Positions 44,701 to 51,015 of a stretch of 64,000 nucleotides of DNA are shown here, one piece after another. Under the pieces are notes generated by a model. The model did not search any database, was not told the DNA's origin, and saw only the letters and a program-made list of their open reading frames with translations. Source of the stretch: Candidatus Sulfotelmatobacter kueseliae (GTDB lineage: Bacteria > Acidobacteriota > Terriglobia > Terriglobales > Acidobacteriaceae); assembly GCA_900290255.1 (NCBI GenBank), contig OMOD01000188.1, positions 1 to 64,000 of the forward strand. Direction: 5' to 3'. Every line of letters starts with the position of its first letter. Position 1 is the first letter of the stretch. The translations under genes were made by a program, and so were the position numbers.

Positions 44701-45200
44701 CCCGAGGTCCCCGTAGTCAGAGCCAGCAACTGCTGGAAGTTGCGGGTCGGCAGCGGTAGATCGCGCACCTGGCTCTCATCGATGACGGTACCGCGTGCCG
44801 AGCTTTCGGTTTGCACCAGCGGCGATTCGCCCGTGACCATAACCGTGGTCGGCGCAGTTGCCACCTTGAGGGCAACGTCGACGACCGTGCTTTCGGTGAT
44901 CTTGACCACGATGCCTTCCAGTTGCGCCGATGCAAATCCTGTCTGGATCACTTCCAGCCGGTAGGCGCCCGGGTCGAGCAGAGGAAACGTGTAACGGCCG
45001 TTGCCGCCGGTTGGGGCCTCGCGCCGCACGCCGGCGTCGCTGGTCAGGACGACTTTTGCTCCTGCCACGACGAATCCGCTGGGATCCGTCACCACGCCCA
45101 CGACCTGGCCGGTGGTGGCCGTCTGCGCCTGCGTTGCCGGTGCTATAAGACAGAAAATGCCGGCCGCCGCCAGCAGCGTCGCGAGTGTTAGCCTTCGCAT
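41709..45200 (-). CDS. TonB-dependent receptor with carboxypeptidase-regulatory-like N-terminus
   Basis: About 1,163 residues. Signal peptide LTLATLLAAAGIFCLIAPATQA, then the regulatory-like domain (GVVTDPSGFVVAGAKVVLTS to YRLEVIQTGFASA). The plug (LPTRNFQQLLALTTG, VAAVTKSGSNKFHGDLYEFL) and a barrel ending ALKYAF with terminal Phe follow. Start at ATG 45200, because AAGGAG lies five bases upstream. ATG 45221, which overlaps the tetR stop, would also be in frame. A dedicated receptor fused into an operon of CoA-type enzymes points to uptake of their substrate or its precursor. It differs from the receptor at 25829, which sits with glycosidases. Confidence 0.93.
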   Translation of the reverse strand: MRRLTLATLLAAAGIFCLIAPATQAQTATTGQVVGVVTDPSGFVVAGAKVVLTSDAGVRREAPTGGNGRYTFPLLDPGAYRLEVIQTGFASAQLEGIVVKITESTVVDVALKVATAPTTVMVTGESPLVQTESSARGTVIDESQVRDLPLPTRNFQQLLALTTGTSGSIQNSSDLGRGDAAVYVNGQRALSNSVVINGVDANSIGTGSMPNLAVPSIDSLQEFIVQTSMYDASAGRNAGGAVAAVTKSGSNKFHGDLYEFLRNTDLDGNNFFLNSEGTPRPTYDRNQFGGTLGGPLVKDRAWFFISYQGTRETNGTSLTNSLSTMFLPAFLGSERDPASLAALSMCYNPTFLGYVDPVAAAALTATLPNGQYMIPSIPGVTTGNCPTGASVSPVVQTIPSNSTYKEDQFNTNLDVKLNNSNRFFAKYFFAANRTVQALYDQFGDGNPLQAPGWPTEEDVDQRLLSVGVTSMITTHLLNEVRFGWSTIYGPGKPSQPITSTQLGIASPLSTLFPGMPTMSFTNMFTLGPSPLASNYAATNTYSGGDMMTWIKGRHTLKFGGEYKRQELDAPYFDVFPNGELFYLGFTGNPFGDFLAGLTGASVIGSGTNSLHNRANDFSAFFQDDWKVAPRLTLNLGLRYDYFGPTTETDGHFVGFDPTKAVTTPLLIPGLGLACPATPSTCGSVVTGGFVQAGNGNLPGFPKVGNGLVNPNYKNFGPRLGFAYQATDNGRVVVRGGYGIFFDRPNMRLYNSQLFNMPYEMMAAALATPNENPFVQVPQPSAFPLDPLSPSNAGIFPFGGYPAFLPVQFYGTTAPIDFPIPATGLYPDLKDWSIPYVQTFNLGVQTSFANNWMLDVGYVGSEGRKFPRLFSFNQANTPTTVFGFDLPALVPPSAGSLGGPFYPGFSNLTAPGLGSFLMESNSNSNYNSLQVTLNKRLAQGLQMLLSYTWSHSLDDYSGSDVSDIGVIPGNMVDEQSNYASSDFDRRQRFVASYLYNLPDAYHGGSGFAKKALNSWSLSGIVTLQSGMPFSIFGRADAFEATRADLVTGRTLASAIKSGNVEDRLSAYFDPTAFMLPPAFTPDWGQLGRNIIRGPKQINTDLSIMKFIPVTESQRVEFRAEFFNLFNNVNFANPVSIIYPSSNFGSIVSTSTGPRVIQFALKYAF

Positions 45201-45220
45201 ATTTTCTCCTTGTGTCGCCA

Positions 45221-45847
45221 TTACGGCTTCAAAGCTCGATCCTTAAGGTTGCGGGTGTAGAGACGGACAAACTGATCCACCGCTTCTTCGTTACTCACGC
45301 CGAGGTAGCGCCTGGCGCCGAAGAGCTCCTCCACCAGAAAATAAGTGACAAACTGCATGTACAGGCTGACGTAGGCAAGACCCGGGTTCACGTTGCGGGG
45401 AAAGGGAATCGGCGCCTTTTGAAACAAGGCGGCCGAATAAGTGCGCAGCCCTCCGGCCACTTCACGATAGCTCTGAATGAAATGCTTATGACGGAACTCG
45501 ACGACGTCGACGTACATGAGCCGCCAGTAGTCCAGATTCTCCGAGACGACGCGGCCGATGGCCATCCCCAGCTTCTTCAGCGACTCCGGATCGGGGGATT
45601 GCATCAAGGGGAAAATCTTTCTCTGCCGGAGGGCCTCCATTTTCTGCTCCATGCGCCGGACCAGACCGATGAATATGTCTTCCTTGGTCGGGTAGTAGAG
45701 ATAGAGCTTGCCCATGGATACGCCGGCCTGCTGGGCGATTTCCCGGACGGTGGTGCCGTGAAATCCTTGCCGGGTGAAAAGTTTTTGCGCCGCGCGTTCG
45801 ATCTTGAGCCGGTTCTTGGCGACGGTGTCGTCCAGAAGCTTGGGCAT
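45221..45847 (-). CDS. TetR/AcrR-family transcriptional regulator
   Basis: 208 residues. The N-terminal helix-turn-helix is classic: IERAAQKLFTRQGFHGTTVR, EIAQQAGVSMGKLYLYYPTK, EDIFIGLV. The C-terminal ligand domain is of its own kind. It is the first gene of the operon. Its stop overlaps the first possible start of the TonB receptor by one base. It very likely represses its own operon through the palindrome at 45869-45878 next to the promoter, with a substrate or acyl-CoA as the inducer. Confidence 0.93.
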   Translation of the reverse strand: MPKLLDDTVAKNRLKIERAAQKLFTRQGFHGTTVREIAQQAGVSMGKLYLYYPTKEDIFIGLVRRMEQKMEALRQRKIFPLMQSPDPESLKKLGMAIGRVVSENLDYWRLMYVDVVEFRHKHFIQSYREVAGGLRTYSAALFQKAPIPFPRNVNPGLAYVSLYMQFVTYFLVEELFGARRYLGVSNEEAVDQFVRLYTRNLKDRALKP

Positions 45848-45868
45848 ATCTTTATCCGCTAACCAAAA

Positions 45869-45878
45869 CGAGCGCTCG
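45869..45878. promoter_or_regulatory. Palindromic operator for the TetR-type regulator
   Basis: Perfect 10-bp palindrome CGAGCGCTCG lying about 7-16 bases downstream of the predicted transcription start, between promoter and the tetR ATG. A TetR dimer bound here would block RNA polymerase. Predicted from position and symmetry only. Confidence 0.6.
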
Positions 45879-45891
45879 CTCTAGGATGCGG

Positions 45892-45920
45892 ATTCTAAAA
45901 CGCCCCCTTTCGACTGTCAA
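45892..45920 (-). promoter_or_regulatory. Sigma-70-type promoter of the tetR-TonB-enzyme operon
   Basis: On the minus strand TTGACA (45920-45915), a 17-base spacer and TAGAAT (45897-45892). This is a perfect -35, optimal spacing and a five-of-six -10. Predicted start of transcription near 45885, about 38 bases before the tetR ATG. Confidence 0.75.
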
Positions 45921-45997
45921 GAGGATTTCGCGGCGGGAACTTTCCGCCCGGTTACAACGCAGGGCAGGTTTCGAACAGCGGCAGGCTGTTTCGTCCC

Positions 45998-47218
45998 TCA
46001 GACGAGGCCAGAAAACAGGCTGACCGGCTGTGCTTTCAATTGCGCAATCTTCCGCCCGATCTGCACCGTGTTTCGGCAAGTTGCCAGGCAGGACTCGCAG
46101 GCGCCACAAGCTTCGAGTCCCCGGCCCGGTGCAGCCGACGCCAGCATCTCCCGCGCCATCCCCAGATTTCGGTATTGCACGGCATACATGTGGGACCTCA
46201 TCAATACCGGGATATCCACCTGCCTGGGGCAACCGGAGATGCATTCGCCGCACTGCTGGCAAAATTCTGCCTGGTCCGCGAAAGTCTTATCAGCCAGGAA
46301 CAGCTCTTCTTCGCGGGTGTAGGCCAGGTTGCGCGCCACGGAAAAATCCTGTTCGAGATGTTCGTAAGTGCTGAAACCCGGTATGGCCGTAGTAACAAAC
46401 TCGTGATTCAGGGCCCACTTCAACAGCGCGGTTTGGCTCGCCGCCGGCAATTCTTTGGGAAGTTTCGCGTCCGGCCTTACCGTGCCTCCGGCCTGGGTTT
46501 TCATCGCAACCATTCCCATTCCGCTCTTGGCCGCTTTCTCGATCGTCGAGAGGATCCCGGCGTCGTGCGCCATCGTGTAGTTCAGCGTCACCAGCCCTAC
46601 GTCAAACAGACCCAGACGTATCGCTTCGCTCAATACATCCACGGTTTTGTGCGTCGATAGCCCGATGAACCTTGTTTTGCCATCTTTCTTCAAGCTTTGC
46701 AGCGCTTCCAGCGGCCCTTCTGCCTGGGCGTCCTCTACCGAGTCCACCGAGTGGTGGTAAAGAATATCGACGTAATCCATCTGCAGCCTTTTTAAACTGC
46801 CCTCCACTCCCTTGACAAAGCGCATCTTGGCCTCGGCGGCGTTTTGTAAACGCCTGGGTGACGGCTGCTTGGTCGAGATCACAACCTGGTCGCGCACCCC
46901 CATCTCTTTGATGACCTGTCCCACCATCTCTTCGTTGCGTCCGTTCTGGTAACCCGCCGCCGTATCAAAATGGCGTATGCCTAACTCATACGCGCGCCGC
47001 AGTAATCCAGGCACGTCGGCGTTCATCACTCCCATGCTGACCACCGGCAGAGACAGGCCTGTCTTTCCCAGCGTGCGTTGCAAGATGGGCGAAGCCGAAG
47101 TCTCGAGGGCAGGACTCGCCCCCAGTAAATCCGTCTTCGCTAACACGCTCGCCGCTCCTGCCCAAAGAATCGGTTTCACGATGAATTCCCGGCGGTTCCA
47201 GTTTCCCTGCTTATTCAT
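45998..47218 (-). CDS. Tat-exported aldo/keto reductase with C-terminal [4Fe-4S] domain
   Basis: 406 residues. A twin-arginine signal (NRREFIVKPILWAGAASVL) and an aldo/keto reductase barrel (HFDTAAGYQNGRNEEMVGQ, VVISTKQP, DILYHHSVDS) come first. A ferredoxin-like C-terminus follows with CQQCGECISGCPRQVDIP and CGACESCLATCRNTV. The two Cys groups could hold two [4Fe-4S] clusters. This architecture is known for a group of oxidoreductases of poorly defined substrate. It is followed by a DUF6599 gene upstream on the same strand (51 bases), which is probably co-transcribed with it. Confidence 0.9.
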   Translation of the reverse strand: MNKQGNWNRREFIVKPILWAGAASVLAKTDLLGASPALETSASPILQRTLGKTGLSLPVVSMGVMNADVPGLLRRAYELGIRHFDTAAGYQNGRNEEMVGQVIKEMGVRDQVVISTKQPSPRRLQNAAEAKMRFVKGVEGSLKRLQMDYVDILYHHSVDSVEDAQAEGPLEALQSLKKDGKTRFIGLSTHKTVDVLSEAIRLGLFDVGLVTLNYTMAHDAGILSTIEKAAKSGMGMVAMKTQAGGTVRPDAKLPKELPAASQTALLKWALNHEFVTTAIPGFSTYEHLEQDFSVARNLAYTREEELFLADKTFADQAEFCQQCGECISGCPRQVDIPVLMRSHMYAVQYRNLGMAREMLASAAPGRGLEACGACESCLATCRNTVQIGRKIAQLKAQPVSLFSGLV

Positions 47219-47269
47219 GGCTCAACTCCTCAAAACGGATTCCACATCTGATGAATGCTTTCCAGTTCG

Positions 47270-48199
47270 TCACGGAAGATTCTGCGCTACCGCCTTCAGA
47301 ATCTCGGCTCCATTGTCCGGGGGATTCAGCAACGCAATTACATAGCGCCCCCGCGTGCGCGCGATCAGGCGTCCCTCGTAGTTGTTTCTTGCCCGGATTC
47401 CACCTTCTCCCAACTCAGGCGCCGAAGCACACTCACCGCTTTCCCTGAAATGCTTCGCGAGTTGTTCCGATCGCGACTTAGCTTCCTGCGCGTTGTTGGC
47501 CACCGATACCACGAGCTTGCTCTCCTGCTTCCCCTGTGCGTACGCCACCACATACGCCGGGGCCAGGAACGCATGTCCCAGCGGATCCTTCCTAATATAT
47601 TGTTCGGAATGAAAAACCCGATGTTCTCGGGGAAGCTTTCCGAGCAGTGCCGGCAGTGTACGCGTCCCGCCGATTCGTCCGGAAAGCAGCTGCGCAAATT
47701 GATCGAGCAGCCCGTCCGCGTTCGCGCCGGAACCGGAGAGCTTCACGTAGTAGTGGTCCTGCAGGAAATTCACGACTCCCTTATCTCGATATCCCTCGGC
47801 GCCGATCGAAACGAATTCATAACCAGGGGAGCGCTCTGCCGCGTAGATCCCAAATGCATCCTCTGTCCCGTCCATCTCATAGACGTCCACCGTCAACTCT
47901 GCCGCGCCGCTCTTGAAATCCTGATGCAGCAGATTCTTGAAGTCATAGAGGAGATAGATATCCGCTCCGCCGTCAATGTACTGATAGAGACTGTCCGGGT
48001 TATAGAACGAAGGCGAGGCTTGCGCCCGCGCGTGGCCCGGAAGAGGTTCGCGCAGAAGATTTGCCAATTGCTTCTCCCGCGTATCCAGGGCTCCGGTGGG
48101 GGAGCCGCTATTGGGGGATGCCGAACTCTGCGCCTGCACGGTTGCCAGGGTTAACGTGGCACAGATCAGTCCCGCACTCCATCGCGTCCGAAGTTTCAT
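47270..48199 (-). CDS. DUF6599-type secreted protein of unknown function
   Basis: About 309 residues, with a signal peptide (SAGLICATLTLATVQAQ). The segment SLYQYIDGGADIYLLYDFKN followed by LTVDVYEMDGTEDAFGIYA is typical of DUF6599 proteins, which are common in acidobacteria next to Tat-exported aldo/keto reductases and ferredoxin-type proteins. No catalytic motif is visible. Start set at ATG 48199 (MKLRTRWSAG). A frame to 48265 exists. It lies 51 bases upstream of the [4Fe-4S] aldo/keto reductase on the same strand. The family name is from memory of the motif. Confidence 0.7.
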   Translation of the reverse strand: MKLRTRWSAGLICATLTLATVQAQSSASPNSGSPTGALDTREKQLANLLREPLPGHARAQASPSFYNPDSLYQYIDGGADIYLLYDFKNLLHQDFKSGAAELTVDVYEMDGTEDAFGIYAAERSPGYEFVSIGAEGYRDKGVVNFLQDHYYVKLSGSGANADGLLDQFAQLLSGRIGGTRTLPALLGKLPREHRVFHSEQYIRKDPLGHAFLAPAYVVAYAQGKQESKLVVSVANNAQEAKSRSEQLAKHFRESGECASAPELGEGGIRARNNYEGRLIARTRGRYVIALLNPPDNGAEILKAVAQNLP

Positions 48200-48828
48200 T
48201 CTGATTCGCCGAATTTCCGCCGACCGAAACATACCTTGGCTTCCTGCCGCAGACCAAGGCCACAAACTCTTGATTTGCGTCCGAACTTTTTCGGCCGCCG
48301 ATCGCGAGACCAGCTGGTGGCGAAGTTACAAACCTATTCTTCAGTTTTGGTGCGCCATGCTTCTGTGACTCGAATCACGTCTCGTCGTGTTTCCGGGTTG
48401 CCTCGAACCAAGGAGGTTCTGCTCGACGGCCGCATCGTATGGAACCGCTGGACTGCGGGTAAGACCGGACACTGTCGCCTCGACCACCCTCTCTCTTGAT
48501 CCCGTCGCAGCCGCCGATGCAACATCGGGCGCCAACGTTTTCGCTCACCTCCCAACGTCTCTCAGAGGTACCCGATTTGTGATTGAAATCACTTGCTAGT
48601 GTGATTTAACATCCGGCAAAGCTTCTACGACTATCGGTACTATCACGCCCAAGCTTGGATCAAGATTAGGGGTTCCAAACTCTCGGAATCTTAAACGAAC
48701 GTAGGAGGCGGGTCGAATGCGCTTTCGCAGGCCCATATTTGCTTGATGAATCCGCGACCGCAAGGCGTGGACACTGCCGACGTTTCGCGCAGAGAACAGG
48801 GAAGCAGAAGCCAAAAAGGAGATTTCTG
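48200..48828. other. Long intergenic region before the electron-transfer operon
   Basis: 629 bases between divergent genes with no convincing reading frame. It holds a CRP/FNR-like palindrome at 48578-48593 and a second TGTGATTTAACA half-site-like stretch at 48602-48613. The rest has no recognised repeat. A long 5' leader for the cytochrome operon is possible. Confidence 0.5.
48578..48593. promoter_or_regulatory. CRP/FNR-family binding site
   Basis: TGTGATTGAAATCACT: half-sites TGTGA and TCACT around a six-base spacer, a near-perfect CRP/FNR-type palindrome. It lies 235 bases before the Cyc2-like start and could link the cytochrome operon to oxygen, redox or nucleotide signals. The cognate regulator is not in the window. 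Confidence 0.6.
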
Positions 48829-50256
48829 ATGAAAAGAGTGGTGTTTTTCTTGCTCGTGGCAATCCCCGTCGTGGTTTTACTGTGTGTTGCGGCATTGAAT
48901 CCGCCCAAAGCGGCGGCGGTTCCAAGCTATGCCCGGCAAACAGGTTTGGCCTGCAGCGGCTGCCACTACGCTCCTCCGGAACTCAACCCTGCCGGGCGAA
49001 GGTTCAAGCTGCTGGGTTACGTGGATCGAGCCGATGAGACCAAAACCGTAAAGGCCGATGGGGGCAAAAAGCGTGCCGCACTTGACCTTCTGGCTTCATT
49101 ACCCCTTTCCGTCATGCTGGAGACTTCATTCACCGCGACCAAGTCACCCGTGCCGAACGTAGCCACCAATCCAACACCTCCACCGGCTTATACGGTGACG
49201 CCGACCCAGAATGGCAATTTCCAGTTTCCTCAGGACATTTCCCTCTTCCTTGCTGGTGCGTGGACCAGCAACATCGGCAGCTTTCTGCAGGTGACCTACG
49301 AGACCCAAGGCGACCACTTCAGCATGGATAACACGGATATCCGCTACGCGAATAAGACGAAGCTGGGTGGGAAAGAACTGGTTTACGGCCTGGACCTCAA
49401 CAACAATCCAACCTTAGACGACCTGTGGAACAGTACGCCGGCATGGGGTTCCCCCTGGATCGCCAGCAATTCTGCACCCACACCAAACGCTACCCCCATC
49501 ATTAATGGTGCGTTGGCGCAGGACGTCGCCGGATTCGGCGGCTATGCCATGTGGAATAGTCATCTGTATCTGGACCTGTCGGTTTATCGCTCGGAACACG
49601 TGGGTGGCCCTCAGCCGAACCCAGGAACTGGTTTCGGATATAACATTCACGGGGTCGCACCCTACTGGCGGGTCGCGTGGCAGCAATTGTCAGCCAAGAC
49701 CCAGTATGAGATCGGCACCTACGGCATGCACATGCGGTCCACTCCCAACCAGATAGTAGGTGCGAACGGAGTGACGGGCCCGGAGGATGAGTACACCGAC
49801 TATGCCTTTGACACTCAGATTGATCGGACGTTATTCCGGACCGATGTGCTCTCGTTCCGGGGCACGTATATCCGCGAAAATTCCGATTTGTTATCCAGCT
49901 ATCTTGTTCAGAGTGCGGCCGGGTTCGGCCCCCATCATCTGAATACTGTTATGGCAAATGCCGAGTACCATATCGGCAACAAATATACGGGTACATTTGG
50001 CTGGTTCGATACCACCGGCACGTCTGACATTACTCTGTATCCGCCAAACGTACCCGTGAGCGGCAACTACAATGGCAACCCGAGTGGCGCCGGGTATATT
50101 GCAAACATCTCGTTCTGGCCGTGGCAGAATCTGCAGCTTGCAGCGCAATACACCGGATATACGCGCTTCAATGGCGCCCAAAATAACTACGACGGCGCCG
50201 GACGCAACGCCAGCAGTAACAACACAATCTATCTGGATGCGAGAATCTTTTTCTGA
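48829..50256 (+). CDS. Cyc2-like fused monoheme cytochrome c / outer-membrane beta-barrel
   Basis: 475 residues. Signal peptide (LLVAIPVVVLLCVAALNPPK), then VPSYARQTGLACSGCHYAPP with a single heme motif C42-S-G-C45-H46, followed by ELNPAGRRFKLLGYV. The rest is beta-rich, alternating, with aromatic strand ends and a terminal Phe (YLDARIFF), as in porins. N-terminal monoheme plus porin barrel of about 400-480 residues is the plan of Cyc2, the iron oxidase of Fe(II)-oxidising bacteria. The ARQTG..C..CH..PEL...GR.FKL.GY pattern resembles it. AAGGAG is eight bases before the ATG. It opens the electron-transfer block. The function in iron oxidation is inferred. Confidence 0.8.
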   Translation: MKRVVFFLLVAIPVVVLLCVAALNPPKAAAVPSYARQTGLACSGCHYAPPELNPAGRRFKLLGYVDRADETKTVKADGGKKRAALDLLASLPLSVMLETSFTATKSPVPNVATNPTPPPAYTVTPTQNGNFQFPQDISLFLAGAWTSNIGSFLQVTYETQGDHFSMDNTDIRYANKTKLGGKELVYGLDLNNNPTLDDLWNSTPAWGSPWIASNSAPTPNATPIINGALAQDVAGFGGYAMWNSHLYLDLSVYRSEHVGGPQPNPGTGFGYNIHGVAPYWRVAWQQLSAKTQYEIGTYGMHMRSTPNQIVGANGVTGPEDEYTDYAFDTQIDRTLFRTDVLSFRGTYIRENSDLLSSYLVQSAAGFGPHHLNTVMANAEYHIGNKYTGTFGWFDTTGTSDITLYPPNVPVSGNYNGNPSGAGYIANISFWPWQNLQLAAQYTGYTRFNGAQNNYDGAGRNASSNNTIYLDARIFF

Positions 50257-50312
50257 CCCGCACGCCAGGGATTACCATTTGCGAATTGACAAATTGAGAG
50301 GAGAACAACGTG

Positions 50313-50894
50313 ATGAGGTGCAAAGCATTCGTACTCGTGGTACTGACAGCAGGATTATGCATCAGCGCGTGGGCCGGCGATATCGACGGCAAAGTTACTG
50401 GAATGAAGGGTCAGTCCGTAGTTTACGTCGAGGCCATTGCGGGCAAGACGTTTCCCGCTCCCAAAGAGCACCCGGTCATGGATCAAAAGGGGCTAGTCTT
50501 CGTGCCGCACATCATGGCGGTACAACAGGGCACGACAGTTGAATTCCTGAACAGCGACACCGTGCAGCATAACGTCTTCTGGACTGCGATCGGCGGCGAC
50601 AAGAAGGCAGGACACAATCTCGGTACCTGGCCCAAGGGTGAAAAGCGGTCCTTTACCTTCGATAAGCCGGGCGCGGTTCCGGTGCTCTGCAATGTGCACC
50701 CGGACATGGCGGGATATATCATTGTCAGCCCAACTCCCTACTTTGCCGAGACCGATGACAGCGGCAATTACAAGATCAAAGACGTTCCCGATGGAAGCTA
50801 CACGGTGACGGTTTGGCATGAAGGTGCCAAGAATCAGTCCAAGCCTGTGACCGTGTCTGGCGGGGGCAAGGCAGATTTCACCCTCACCAAGTAA
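50313..50894 (+). CDS. Periplasmic cupredoxin-like protein with carboxypeptidase-regulatory-like tail
   Basis: 193 residues. Signal peptide (AFVLVVLTAGLCISAWAG), then a plastocyanin-like fold with copper ligands His in TVQHNVFW and Cys/His/Met in VLCNVHPDMAGYI, spaced as in type 1 blue copper sites. The C-terminal part (TDDSGNYKIKDVPDGSYTVT) resembles a small regulatory-like beta domain. It follows the Cyc2-like gene by 56 bases, and GAGAGGAG precedes the start. ATG 50313 is chosen. GTG 50310 is just before. A likely soluble electron carrier, in the position rusticyanin has beside Cyc2. Confidence 0.85.
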   Translation: MRCKAFVLVVLTAGLCISAWAGDIDGKVTGMKGQSVVYVEAIAGKTFPAPKEHPVMDQKGLVFVPHIMAVQQGTTVEFLNSDTVQHNVFWTAIGGDKKAGHNLGTWPKGEKRSFTFDKPGAVPVLCNVHPDMAGYIIVSPTPYFAETDDSGNYKIKDVPDGSYTVTVWHEGAKNQSKPVTVSGGGKADFTLTK

Positions 50895-50910
50895 AGGAGC
50901 TTTAGAGCAT

Positions 50911-50944
50911 GGGGAGCGGTTGCGCCGCGCTGACTTCGCTCCCC
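50911..50944 (+). terminator. Hairpin after the cupredoxin gene
   Basis: Inverted arms GGGGAGCG and CGCTCCCC around 18 bases, followed by GTATTCGTTCTTAATCC. The U-run is poor, so it may be a partial terminator or an RNA-processing hairpin between the Cyc2/cupredoxin pair and the bc-type complex genes. Confidence 0.45.
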
Positions 50945-51015
50945 GTATTCGTTCTTAATCCAACAATGCGAAGAACGTTCGGCCGTGCGCACTTGCCAAA
51001 ATTGAAACTGTCGCC

